A stretch of DNA of 64,000 nucleotides. It comes from Paraburkholderia sp. (lineage in GTDB: Bacteria > Pseudomonadota > Gammaproteobacteria > Burkholderiales > Burkholderiaceae). This document shows positions 24,344 to 32,349 of this stretch, in pieces. Numbering within the stretch: position 1 is the first letter of the stretch; the number at the start of each line of letters is the position of its first letter. A program made the position numbers and the translations under genes. The DNA lies in assembly GCF_024281035.1 (NCBI RefSeq), contig NZ_JAMXLH010000016.1, positions 120,160 to 184,159 on the forward strand, written 5' to 3'. The notes beneath the pieces are model-generated. The model had not been told where the DNA came from. It saw nothing but the letters and a program-made list of their open reading frames with translations, and did no database searches.

Positions 24344-24377
24344 CGTGCCCGCAAGAGACGCTGACCTTGCGGGCACG
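24344..24377. terminator. Hairpin after ohrR
   Basis: CGTGCCCGCAAG (24344-24355) pairs perfectly with CTTGCGGGCACG (24366-24377) over a 10-base loop. It separates ohrR from the next gene by a strong 12-bp stem. There is no clear T-run. Confidence 0.65.
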
Positions 24378-24409
24378 CCTGCTTGTCTAGAGTGATTTCG
24401 TAGAAGACG

Positions 24410-25558
24410 ATGACCACGACGCATTTGAATACATTCGCTTCCGCAACCAACGCGACGGACGCAGCCACGGTTTTGCCCGATCAGCAAGGCACTATTGAAG
24501 CGAAAACGCAGTCGGCGCAGGGAATTTTCTTGCACGCCGGATGGAGGACTGCGGGAACGTGGTTGTGGTCGCGATTGCGCGCGCTGGATTCGGTCAATGC
24601 GTTCTACGAGCCGCTGAGTACCCTTGTCGGCGAACTGACCTCTGCCGATATTCCCGATATCCGCCCCAGCTACAACTCCGGCCACCCGCCTTTGAATTCG
24701 GCTTACTACGAAGAATACCGGCCGCTCCTGCAAGCGAGCGCGCGCGGCGTGCAGGGATACCGGAGAAGCTTTGCAGCCGATCGATTCGGGGAACAGCCCG
24801 ATAGCGAGTTTCCGGCATTACAAACGTATTTGAACAGTCTTTGCGAGACTTCTGCCGGTCAAGGCAAGATCGCGGTGCTCAAATTCTGCCGATCCCAGGG
24901 GCGTGCGCCATGGCTTAAAGCAGCTTTTCCAGATGTCATGCATGTGGGAATTCTCCGCAACCCGGCTTCGCAATTCGCATCGGGCTGGTTGCTCAGGCAA
25001 CAATGGCGAAACGCGTTCTTCGTTGCCGCACCGTTTCGTGTGCTGGGCTTTCAACAGAACGAGCCGATCGTCAGGCAGGTGATTGCCGAGTGTGGCGTGA
25101 AATTGCCGCCGGTTGCGCCGACTTCGTACGATACCTACGCCGCCGCGTGCGACCAGTATGCGCAAACGGTCGAGGGTAGCGACGCCTGGCGGGCATTTAT
25201 CGCTCTTTGGATGCTTTGCGTCTGGAGGACGCTGAAGAGCGCGGATCTTGTCGTCGACTCGGATCTGCTTGGACAGTCTCCCGATTACGCGGCCGAACTT
25301 GGCGCGCGATTTCGGGCGAGCACTGGCCTGATGCCCGACCTCAGCGCGACACGAGATCTTGTTGGTGAAGCGAAGCGCAACGTACGACGCATGTCGGCCA
25401 TCGACGGCCGCGTGTTGCGTCCCATCAATTCCGCTGCGCTGAAATTCCTGTTCAAGCAGCTAGATAAAGCGGACCCTTTGCAGGCCGACATCGCCGAAAC
25501 AGTTCGAAAGAAAGTCGCGCTCGCCAACGAAATCGCCGACGAGTGGCGCTACTACTGA
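24410..25558 (+). CDS. Sulfotransferase-like P-loop protein
   Basis: A 382-residue protein with the two nucleotide-binding elements of PAPS-dependent sulfotransferases. The phosphosulfate loop is in GIFLHAGWRTAGTWLWSRLR (about 38-57), and the 3'-phosphate motif is in VGILRNPASQFASG (about 179-192, Arg and Ser). No signal peptide is seen, so it is cytoplasmic. No PAPS-synthesis or glycan genes are adjacent, so its acceptor cannot be guessed. Its TGA stop lies inside a hairpin shared with the convergent acr3 gene. It could also be an uncharacterised relative without sulfotransferase activity. Confidence 0.65.
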   Translation: MTTTHLNTFASATNATDAATVLPDQQGTIEAKTQSAQGIFLHAGWRTAGTWLWSRLRALDSVNAFYEPLSTLVGELTSADIPDIRPSYNSGHPPLNSAYYEEYRPLLQASARGVQGYRRSFAADRFGEQPDSEFPALQTYLNSLCETSAGQGKIAVLKFCRSQGRAPWLKAAFPDVMHVGILRNPASQFASGWLLRQQWRNAFFVAAPFRVLGFQQNEPIVRQVIAECGVKLPPVAPTSYDTYAAACDQYAQTVEGSDAWRAFIALWMLCVWRTLKSADLVVDSDLLGQSPDYAAELGARFRASTGLMPDLSATRDLVGEAKRNVRRMSAIDGRVLRPINSAALKFLFKQLDKADPLQADIAETVRKKVALANEIADEWRYY

Positions 25559-25581
25559 TGCCGTGAGATTGCACGGCATCA
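25556..25581. terminator. Bidirectional terminator containing both convergent stop codons
   Basis: TGATGCCGTG (25556-25565) and CACGGCATCA (25572-25581) form a perfect 10-bp stem around AGATTG. The left arm begins with the stop codon of the sulfotransferase-like gene. The right arm ends with the complement of the acr3 stop. Confidence 0.75.
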
Positions 25582-26658
25582 GGCCACCGAAACACGGCGT
25601 CGGCGCTCGTACCAGTGTTGCGAACGGTTGACGACGCCGACGACGAACAGCATGACCGGCACCTCGATTAGTACGCCAACGACGGTTGCCAGCGCGGCAC
25701 CGGAATGAAATCCGAACAGGCTGATCGCAGTCGCGACGGCCAACTCGAAGAAATTGCTCGCGCCGATCAGACTTGAAGGACCGGCTACGCAATGCGCGAC
25801 GCCGAGCCGGCGATTGAGCAGATACGCGAGTCCGGAGTTGAGCAGCACCTGAATCAGGATCGGTACGGCCAGCATGACGATCACGAGCGGCTCGCTCACG
25901 ATCGCCTGTCCCTGGAACGCGAACAGCAGCACGAGCGTGGCCAGCAACGCGCCGATCGACCACGGGCCAAAGCGCGCGACCGTTCGCTGAAAATGGGCTT
26001 CGCCCTTTGCGAGCAGGTGCCGTCGCACCAGTTGCGCGATGGCGACCGGAATCAGGATGTAAAGCGCGACCGAAATCAGCAGCGTATTCCACGGCACGGT
26101 TATGGATGACAAGCCGAGCAGCAGCGCGACCAGCGGCGCGAACGCAATGACCATGATCGTATCGTTCAGCGCGACCTGCGATAGCGTGAAATAGGGATCG
26201 CCTTTACACAGTTGCGACCACACGAACACCATCGCGGTACACGGCGCGGCGGCAAGAAGAATCAGTCCGGCGATGTAACTGTCCAGTTGCCCGGCGGGCA
26301 GCCACGGCGCAAACACGTGCCGGATGAAGATCCAGCCGAGCAGCGCCATCGAAAACGGCTTGATGAGCCAGTTCACGAAGAGCGTTACGCCGATCCCGCG
26401 CCACTGGCGGCCAACCTGTCCCATCGCTGCGAAGTCGATCTTCACCAACATCGGTACGATCATTACCCAGATCAGCGCGCCGACCGGCAGGTTCACGTGC
26501 GCGACTTCCATCCGGCCAATGGTCTGAAACACCTCGGGCAGCACCTGCCCGAGCACGATTCCGGCGACGATGCACAGCGCGACCCAGACGGTCAGATAAC
26601 GCTCGAAAAATCCAATCGCCGGGCGATTGCCGGAGACGGCCGTATCAGTGCTGGCCAT
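25579..26658 (-). CDS. acr3: Arsenite efflux transporter, Acr3 family
   Basis: A 359-residue inner-membrane arsenite exporter with about ten hydrophobic segments. The family-typical GYxxxAPCTAMVFVW segment appears as LLAAAPCTAMVFVWS and contains the conserved cysteine. The C-terminal segment VGVLIEVPVMLFVVG also fits. ATG 26658 is chosen because GGAG lies upstream; it overlaps the end of arsC by 14 bp. It is the last gene of the arsR-arsI-arsC-acr3 operon and completes detoxification by expelling As(III). Confidence 0.93.
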   Translation of the reverse strand: MASTDTAVSGNRPAIGFFERYLTVWVALCIVAGIVLGQVLPEVFQTIGRMEVAHVNLPVGALIWVMIVPMLVKIDFAAMGQVGRQWRGIGVTLFVNWLIKPFSMALLGWIFIRHVFAPWLPAGQLDSYIAGLILLAAAPCTAMVFVWSQLCKGDPYFTLSQVALNDTIMVIAFAPLVALLLGLSSITVPWNTLLISVALYILIPVAIAQLVRRHLLAKGEAHFQRTVARFGPWSIGALLATLVLLFAFQGQAIVSEPLVIVMLAVPILIQVLLNSGLAYLLNRRLGVAHCVAGPSSLIGASNFFELAVATAISLFGFHSGAALATVVGVLIEVPVMLFVVGVVNRSQHWYERRRRVSVA

Positions 26659-27166
26659 TGGCGATCTCCGGTGCACGCTCGCCGATTGCCCGCATTTCAC
26701 GGTGGATCGCTGCATGGTCGAGCATGTGCAGCGGCAGATTCACGAATTGCATTACGTGGCTCATGATTTGCCGGAACACCTTGTCGAATTCGTGGCGTTT
26801 CGCTTCGTCCGATCCAACGAATGCCGCCGGATCCTCGAAGCCCCAATGCGCAGTCAGCGGCGTGCCGGGCCAGAACGGACAGGTCTCGCCGGCCGCCTGA
26901 TCGCAGACGGTGATCACGAAATCCATCTGCGGCGCTTCGGGGCTCGCGAACTCGTCCCAGCTCTTGCTGCGCAGGTTCGAGGTGTCGTAACCGAACGCCG
27001 CGCAGCGTTCCGCCGCGAACGGATTCACCTTGCCAGTCGGATGACTGCCCGCGCTATACGCGCGGAATCGCCCTTTGCCGAGGATGTTGAACAGCGCTTC
27101 AGCCATGATGCTGCGCGCGCTGTTGCCCGTGCAGAGGATCAGTACCGAGTAGACCTTGTCGCTCAT
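26645..27166 (-). CDS. arsC: Arsenate reductase, low-molecular-weight phosphatase type
   Basis: Reduces As(V) to As(III) for export. It is 173 residues with the phosphatase loop LCTGNSARS (Cys12 to Arg18) near the N-terminus. Further cysteines in the CDQAAGETCPFWPG region fit a disulfide relay. ATG 27166 follows GCGGAG and overlaps the stop of arsI by 4 bp. Longer in-frame starts exist but would run deep into arsI. Confidence 0.92.
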   Translation of the reverse strand: MSDKVYSVLILCTGNSARSIMAEALFNILGKGRFRAYSAGSHPTGKVNPFAAERCAAFGYDTSNLRSKSWDEFASPEAPQMDFVITVCDQAAGETCPFWPGTPLTAHWGFEDPAAFVGSDEAKRHEFDKVFRQIMSHVMQFVNLPLHMLDHAAIHREMRAIGERAPEIANGQH

Positions 27167-27618
27167 CCACGGCTCCGCAACGTTGCGAGTGATTCGACCG
27201 GCGCACAGCATGCAGCCGATGTCACAGCCGGTTCGTGCGACGTGCCAAAAACCGGCGCGGCTTCAAGCGTGCGAAACGTCTCCCACGCGACGCCTTGCGG
27301 ATCGACGGTCCACGCCTTGTCCGACTTCGCATAGCAGCACGTCGTGCCAATCTGCTCGTCAACCGGCAAATTCGCCGCCGCGAAACGCGCATTCATCTCG
27401 GCCAGTTCGCTATCGGTTTCGACTTGAACGCCGATGTGATCGACGCCGGTTTTTGCGCCACGCTTCGAAATCGCGAAGTTGACGGACGGGTCGGTCAGCT
27501 CCCATTTGCAGTAGTCAGGCTTCAACACGGTCGGCTCGGCATTGCCGAACATCGCGCGATAAAAGCGGATGCTGTCGTCGAGATTCTCGACCGACACGTG
27601 AATGTGCATGCGTTTCAT
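27163..27618 (-). CDS. arsI: ArsI-type C-As lyase (vicinal oxygen chelate fold)
   Basis: A 151-residue glyoxalase/bleomycin-resistance-fold enzyme; ArsI uses Fe(II) and O2 to cleave the C-As bond of trivalent organoarsenicals. Probable metal ligands are His5 or His7, His61 (GVDHIGV) and Glu113 (WETF). The thiol pair Cys94-Cys95 in GTTCCYAKSDKAW matches the substrate-binding CC of ArsI. A further CC pair sits in the C-terminal tail. CadI-like cadmium-induced proteins share this family, so the activity is likely but not proved. It overlaps arsR and arsC by 4 bp on each side. Confidence 0.85.
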   Translation of the reverse strand: MKRMHIHVSVENLDDSIRFYRAMFGNAEPTVLKPDYCKWELTDPSVNFAISKRGAKTGVDHIGVQVETDSELAEMNARFAAANLPVDEQIGTTCCYAKSDKAWTVDPQGVAWETFRTLEAAPVFGTSHEPAVTSAACCAPVESLATLRSRG

Positions 27619-27947
27619 TGCTTGCCTCCGCAGGCGTTGGAGAGATCGCTCGCGGTGCACGTCGCCCCGGAGCAGCAATTCTCGGTGAGAAAACCGATCA
27701 AGCCCGTCATTGCGTCGAAGTTCGCTGTGTAGATGACGAAGCGCCCGTCCTGCCGCGACTTCACGAGTTCTGCGTGGGACAGGTCTTTCAGATGAAACGA
27801 CAGACTCGACGGGGCGAGCCCCAGTTGCTGCGCGATTTCTCCGGCTGGCATGCCGTCAGCACCGGCGACGACGAGGGCGCGGAATATCGCGAGACGCGAA
27901 TCGTGGGCAAGCGCACCGAGGGCGCGCACGGCGAGGTTGGAATCCAT
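27615..27947 (-). CDS. arsR: ArsR-family arsenic-responsive repressor
   Basis: A 110-residue winged-helix repressor with helix-turn-helix AGEIAQQLGLAPSSLSFHLKDLSHAELV. A candidate As(III) site lies near the C-terminus: Cys91, Cys92 and Cys97 in ENCCSGATC. This is a C-terminal position, unlike the ELCVCDL metal site in helix alpha-3 of classic E. coli ArsR. It is the first gene of the operon; an operator candidate lies just upstream at 27969. Confidence 0.93.
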   Translation of the reverse strand: MDSNLAVRALGALAHDSRLAIFRALVVAGADGMPAGEIAQQLGLAPSSLSFHLKDLSHAELVKSRQDGRFVIYTANFDAMTGLIGFLTENCCSGATCTASDLSNACGGKQ

Positions 27948-27968
27948 GCGCGAGAGGATAGACGAAAC

Positions 27969-27996
27969 ATTTCAATATTTCAAGCATCGTGGAAAT
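27969..27996. promoter_or_regulatory. Candidate ArsR operator
   Basis: An AT-rich element 22 bp before arsR has a direct ATTTCAA repeat (27969-27975 and 27977-27983). The second copy also pairs imperfectly with GGAAAT at 27991-27996. Assigned from position and symmetry only. Confidence 0.35.
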
Positions 27997-28087
27997 AATG
28001 CCGGGAACCGCGGACCCGGTTTTAAAGGGCGCTATAGTTTGAACTGCCGGCGTATCCACAGTAGATAAACGAGAAAACGATACTGCA

Positions 28088-28735
28088 ATGAAACTCGCTC
28101 ATACACTCAAAGTTCTGGTTGTAACGGTTGGCCTGACCGCACTCGGTGCGCAGGCCGCGGATGAAACCCAGGTGCTGCAGTTTGAAACCCATGCCGCGTT
28201 CTTCTCCAAGGAGACCGGGCAAAACACACCGCTGGATCCGCAGGTGTTCGTCGAGCAAGAGGGCGCGCCCGCCGCGACCGGACCGCAGGGGATCAAGCGC
28301 AGTGCCGGCCTTCGCAATGCGTTGGTTGCCGACGCACCGACCCTGCCGCTGATGAACGCCATCGGCCAGCCGATGAATCTGACCGCGGGTGCCTGGTTTG
28401 GCGCGCATGGGCAAGCGATTTTGACGTCGCAGCCGGACGGGCGCGAGAAGGTGACCGTCGTGCTGCATGGCCTCAAGCCCAACGGACACTACAGCCTGTT
28501 TGAAAACCACTTCAACGAGAAGCCGATTGGCTTTACGCCGCTCGACGGTCGTGGTCAGGACAACAATCTGGCGGCCGACGCCGAGGGCAACGCGGTGCTC
28601 ACCACGATCGCCCCGGCGCCGCTCACGCACGACAACGCCGTGCTGGTGGTCTACCACTCGGATGGGAAATCGCACGGCAAGCTGCGCGGCGATATCGGCG
28701 TGACGGCGCACCACCAGCTCATCGCGAGGCCGTAA
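28088..28735 (+). CDS. Exported protein of unknown function
   Basis: A 215-residue protein with a clear signal peptide (MKLAHTLKVLVVTVGLTALGAQA-AD). The mature part contains GLKPNGHYSLFENHF, GFTPLDGRGQDNNLAADAEGNAV and NAVLVVYHSDGKSHGK. These resemble the ligand-poor beta-sandwich layout of several periplasmic domains but match no family I can name. No cysteines are present. It stands alone between the divergent ars operon and glcC, with its own short leader. Expression link to the arsenic genes is possible but not shown. Confidence 0.6.
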   Translation: MKLAHTLKVLVVTVGLTALGAQAADETQVLQFETHAAFFSKETGQNTPLDPQVFVEQEGAPAATGPQGIKRSAGLRNALVADAPTLPLMNAIGQPMNLTAGAWFGAHGQAILTSQPDGREKVTVVLHGLKPNGHYSLFENHFNEKPIGFTPLDGRGQDNNLAADAEGNAVLTTIAPAPLTHDNAVLVVYHSDGKSHGKLRGDIGVTAHHQLIARP

Positions 28736-28778
28736 GAGGCTCGACGCTATCGGTCGCCAGGGCACGCCGTGCGCGTGC

Positions 28779-29543
28779 CTACTTCCATCCTTCGAGCCGA
28801 AGCGTGGCCCGCACGAGCCGCTGCTCCTCGCTTTCGATCTCGCGCAGATAGTCGATGACGTTGCGGATATGCTCGCTCGCGGCCTTGCGCGCCTGCTCGG
28901 GCAGTCTGCCCGTGACCGCGTTGTAAAGGCGGGCATGCTGGCGGTCGATCTGCTTCTTGAGCGGCTCGCGGTGGTAGAGATTGTTGACGGACGCAAACAC
29001 CGAACTCAGCAGCAGATCGGTCAGCGACTGCAGCGTGTTGACGAGCACCGGGTTGTGCGACGCTTCGCAGATCGCGCGATGAAATGCGTGATCGAGCTTC
29101 GCGCGTTCGTCCGGCCTCAAATCCTGAGCCTGTGGCGCAATCATCTCCTCGTAGCGCCGCGTGATCAGGATGAAATCGGCCTGGGTCCCACGTCGCGCCG
29201 CGAGCCGCGCAGCCTCCGCTTCGAGCATCTCGCGCACCTCGAACAGGTCGTAGAGCGTGCGCGGCTGCGACGCGAGCAGGTGCATCATCGGCGTGATCTG
29301 CTTTTGTTCGCTCAGGTTCGCGACGAATGAGCCCTTGCCGTGGAGCGTCTCGATGATGCCGCGTGCGCGCAGCAACTTCATCCCTTCGCGTAGCGCGGTG
29401 CGCGATACGCCGAGTTTTTCCGTGAGGCGCCGCTCGGACGGCAGCGCCTGACCGGCCTTGAGTATGCCCTCGACAATCAGCTTCTCGATACGCTCGGCCA
29501 CGACGTCGGCGACGCGCCGGGTGACAGCCGTTTCTTCCTTCAT
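28779..29543 (-). CDS. glcC: GntR/FadR-family regulator of glycolate use, GlcC-like
   Basis: A 254-residue regulator. The N-terminal winged helix contains LPSERRLTEKLGVSRTALREGMKLLRARGIIE and GKGSFV. The C-terminal FCD ligand domain contains LYDLFEVREMLEAEAARLAA, HAFHRAICEASHNPVL and, near the end, the histidine in RQHARLYNAV. It is divergent from glcD, matching glcC of other proteobacteria, and probably activates or derepresses glcDEFGB on glycolate. ATG 29543 is chosen because GTG 29561 falls inside an operator candidate. Confidence 0.85.
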   Translation of the reverse strand: MKEETAVTRRVADVVAERIEKLIVEGILKAGQALPSERRLTEKLGVSRTALREGMKLLRARGIIETLHGKGSFVANLSEQKQITPMMHLLASQPRTLYDLFEVREMLEAEAARLAARRGTQADFILITRRYEEMIAPQAQDLRPDERAKLDHAFHRAICEASHNPVLVNTLQSLTDLLLSSVFASVNNLYHREPLKKQIDRQHARLYNAVTGRLPEQARKAASEHIRNVIDYLREIESEEQRLVRATLRLEGWK

Positions 29544-29547
29544 CGTC

Positions 29548-29562
29548 ACTGGTATGACCACT
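29548..29562. promoter_or_regulatory. GlcC operator candidate 1
   Basis: ACTGGTATGACCACT; its core TGGT-ATG-ACCA (29550-29560) is a perfect palindrome of the FadR-family TGGTNNNACCA type. It lies immediately before the glcC start, as for autoregulation. Confidence 0.7.
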
Positions 29563-29652
29563 TTGAGTTAACGGACGCAATTTTGGCATAAATCAAGTTG
29601 TTGCTGGTTTTGAGGGCCATGCGGAGGCGCTGCGGCGAGACGCCGTGAAAAA

Positions 29653-29667
29653 ACTGGTATGACCACT
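29653..29667. promoter_or_regulatory. GlcC operator candidate 2
   Basis: Identical 15-bp copy of operator 1 (ACTGGTATGACCACT), centred 105 bp away, about ten helical turns. It lies about 100 bp before glcD, suited to control of the glcDEFGB promoter, possibly by looping with copy 1. Confidence 0.7.
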
Positions 29668-29764
29668 GCTGCGGGCTCTGGACAGCGGGGCGCGTACCCA
29701 GAAGAATCGGCGGAATTCAAAATCAGGCGCGGCCTGCGCCGGGCACGTGACGGAGACACCGGAA

Positions 29765-31264
29765 ATGAGCTTCATGTATGACGAGTCGATCGACGGCCCG
29801 CTGCCGACGGTCGATCGCGCCGAACTCGTGGCGGCGCTGCGCGCGCGTGCGCCCGAAATGGAAATCCTGACCGAGCGCGAGGATTTGCGGCCGTTCGAAT
29901 GCGACGGCCTCGCCGCGTATCGCACCGTTCCGCTCCTCGTCGTGTTGCCGTCGACTGTCGAGGAAGTGCAGACCGTGTTGCAAACCGCGGCCGCGCGCGG
30001 CGTGCCGGTTGTGGCGCGCGGCGCGGGCACGGGTCTTTCGGGTGGCGCGATGCCGCTCGAAAAGGGCATCCTGCTCGTGATGTCGAAGTTCAACCGGATC
30101 CTCGATATCGATCTCGAAGCGTGCGTCGCGCGCGTGCAGCCCGGCGTGCGCAACCTCGCGATCTCGCAGGCGGCCGAGCCGTACGGTCTCCATTACGCGC
30201 CCGACCCGTCGTCGCAGATTGCCTGCTCGATCGGCGGCAATGTCGCCGAGAACGCCGGAGGCGTGCATTGCCTCAAGTACGGCCTGACCGTCCACAACGT
30301 TCTGAAGGTCGAGATGCTGACCATCGACGGCGAACCGGTCACGCTCGGTTCCGATGCGCTCGACAGCCCCGGCTTCGATCTGCTCGCGCTCTTCACGGGC
30401 TCGGAGGGGACGCTCGGCATCGTCGTCGAAGTGACGGTCAAACTGTTGCCGAAGCCGACGAGCGTCAAGACGCTGCTCGCGAGCTTCGACGACGTCACCT
30501 GCGCGGGCGCGGCCGTGGCGAAAATCATCGGTGAGGGCGTGATTCCCGGCGGCCTCGAAATGATGGACAACCTGTCGATCCGTGCGGCCGAAGACTTCGT
30601 GCACGCGGGCTACCCCGTCGACGCCGAAGCGATCCTGCTGTGCGAGCTCGATGGCGCGCGCGATGACGTTGAGGAAGACACTGAACGCGTCGGTGCATTG
30701 CTGCGCGAGGCCGGTGCGGTGGAGTTGCGCGTCGCGCGCGACGAGGCCGAGCGCCTGCGTTTCTGGGCGGGCCGCAAGAACGCATTCGGGGCCGTAGGCC
30801 GCATTTCGCCCGATTACTACTGCATGGACGGCACGATTCCGCGCCGCGAGTTGCCGCGCGTGCTCAAAGGCATCGCCGCGCTGGCCGACGAGTTCGGCTT
30901 GCGGGTGGCGAATGTGTTCCATGCGGGCGATGGCAACATGCACCCGCTCATTTTGTTCGACGCAAACCAGCCCGGCGAAATGGACCGCGCCGAGGCGCTC
31001 GGCGGCCGGATTCTCGAACTGTGCGTCGAAGTAGGCGGCAGTATCACGGGCGAGCACGGCGTCGGGCGCGAAAAAATCAACCAGATGTGCGTGCAGTTCA
31101 AGCACACCGAGATCGAGTATTTCCACGCGGTCAAGGGCGCATTCGATCCGTCGCGCCTGCTCAATCCCGGCAAGAACATCCCGACGCTGCATCGCTGTGC
31201 CGAGTTCGGAAAGATGCACGTTCACGGCGGTCAACTTCTGTTTCCTGGACTGGAGCGGTTTTAA
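29765..31264 (+). CDS. glcD: Glycolate oxidase FAD subunit GlcD
   Basis: Catalytic flavoprotein of the glycolate dehydrogenase GlcDEF, which oxidises glycolate to glyoxylate at the inner membrane. At 499 residues it matches E. coli GlcD. The FAD-binding PCMH domain shows VVARGAGTGLSGGAMP and PDPSSQIACSIGGNVAENAGG. The C-terminal FAD-oxidase domain shows NVFHAGDGNMHPLILFD and GEHGVGREK. ATG 29765 lies eight bases after CGGAG. Its stop overlaps the glcE start (TAATG). Confidence 0.96.
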   Translation: MSFMYDESIDGPLPTVDRAELVAALRARAPEMEILTEREDLRPFECDGLAAYRTVPLLVVLPSTVEEVQTVLQTAAARGVPVVARGAGTGLSGGAMPLEKGILLVMSKFNRILDIDLEACVARVQPGVRNLAISQAAEPYGLHYAPDPSSQIACSIGGNVAENAGGVHCLKYGLTVHNVLKVEMLTIDGEPVTLGSDALDSPGFDLLALFTGSEGTLGIVVEVTVKLLPKPTSVKTLLASFDDVTCAGAAVAKIIGEGVIPGGLEMMDNLSIRAAEDFVHAGYPVDAEAILLCELDGARDDVEEDTERVGALLREAGAVELRVARDEAERLRFWAGRKNAFGAVGRISPDYYCMDGTIPRRELPRVLKGIAALADEFGLRVANVFHAGDGNMHPLILFDANQPGEMDRAEALGGRILELCVEVGGSITGEHGVGREKINQMCVQFKHTEIEYFHAVKGAFDPSRLLNPGKNIPTLHRCAEFGKMHVHGGQLLFPGLERF

Positions 31265-32331
31265 TGCAACGCGAACTGAATTCGATGGACGACAGCGCTG
31301 CATTGATTGCACAGGTCGAAGCGGCGCGCGCGGCGGGCACGCCGCTGCGCATTCGCGGTGGCGACAGCAAGGCATTTCTCGGGCGAACGGTCGATGCACC
31401 GACCATCGACACACGCGGGCATCGCGGGATCGTGACCTACGACCCGACCGAACTCGTCGTGACGGTGCGTGCGGGCACACCTTTCTCCGAAGTCGAGGCC
31501 GCGCTCGATGCAGCCGGCCAGATGCTGCCGTTCGAGGCGCCCGCGTTCGGCGGCGCAGCGACGGTGGGCGGCGTGTTTGCGACCGGCCTGTCCGGGCCGC
31601 GGCGTCCATGGGCGGGCTCGGTGCGCGACTTCGTGCTCGGCTGCCGCATCATTTCGAGCGACGGCAACCCGCTGCGTTTTGGCGGCGAGGTCATGAAGAA
31701 CGTCGCGGGTTTTGACGTGTCGCGCTTGATGACGGGGAGTTTCGGCTGCCTCGGGCTCGTGACCGAAGTGTCGTTCAAGGTGCTGCCCAAACCGCGTGCG
31801 ACACGCTACGTCGCGCTCGAACTCGCACCGGAGGAGGCGCGCGAGCGTATCGCGGGCTGGCGCCGCGTGGGACTGCCCGTCACCGGCGCATGCCACGCCA
31901 ACGGCGTGCTGCAAGTGCGTCTGGAAGGCGGCGTCGGCTCGGTGCGCGGCGCGCGAGAAACGATTGGCGGCGTCGAGGCGCACGAATCGTTCTGGACGCA
32001 ATTGCGCGACTTCGCACTGCCGTTCTTCGACGATGCGCGCCCGCTGTGGCGTCTGTCGCTGCCCGTTGCGGCGCCGAATGTGGCGTTGCCGGGCGACGCG
32101 CTGCTCGACTGGGGCGGCGCGCAGCGCTGGCTCAAGAGCGATGCCGACGCAAACGAAGTGCGCCGCATCGCGCGCGAACTGGGCGGCCATGCCACCGCGT
32201 TTGCGCGGGGCGTCACCGACGCGCCGTTCCAGCCGCTGCCGGGGCCGCTCATGCAATTGCACAAGCGCCTGAAAACGCAGCTCGACCCGCTGGGGATCTT
32301 CAACCCGGGCCGCATGTACGCGGATCTGTGA
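31264..32331 (+). CDS. glcE: Glycolate oxidase subunit GlcE
   Basis: Second FAD-binding subunit of the glycolate dehydrogenase, 355 residues. It has a PCMH-type N-terminal domain (TPLRIRGGDSKAFLGR, LPFEAPAFGGAATVGGVFATGLSGPRR, VMKNVAGFDVSRLMTGSFGCLGLVTEVSFKVLP) and a shorter C-terminal part. It is translationally coupled to glcD by a one-base overlap and lies 18 bp before glcF. Confidence 0.95.
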   Translation: MQRELNSMDDSAALIAQVEAARAAGTPLRIRGGDSKAFLGRTVDAPTIDTRGHRGIVTYDPTELVVTVRAGTPFSEVEAALDAAGQMLPFEAPAFGGAATVGGVFATGLSGPRRPWAGSVRDFVLGCRIISSDGNPLRFGGEVMKNVAGFDVSRLMTGSFGCLGLVTEVSFKVLPKPRATRYVALELAPEEARERIAGWRRVGLPVTGACHANGVLQVRLEGGVGSVRGARETIGGVEAHESFWTQLRDFALPFFDDARPLWRLSLPVAAPNVALPGDALLDWGGAQRWLKSDADANEVRRIARELGGHATAFARGVTDAPFQPLPGPLMQLHKRLKTQLDPLGIFNPGRMYADL

Positions 32332-32349
32332 ACCCGAGAATTCTGTCCG

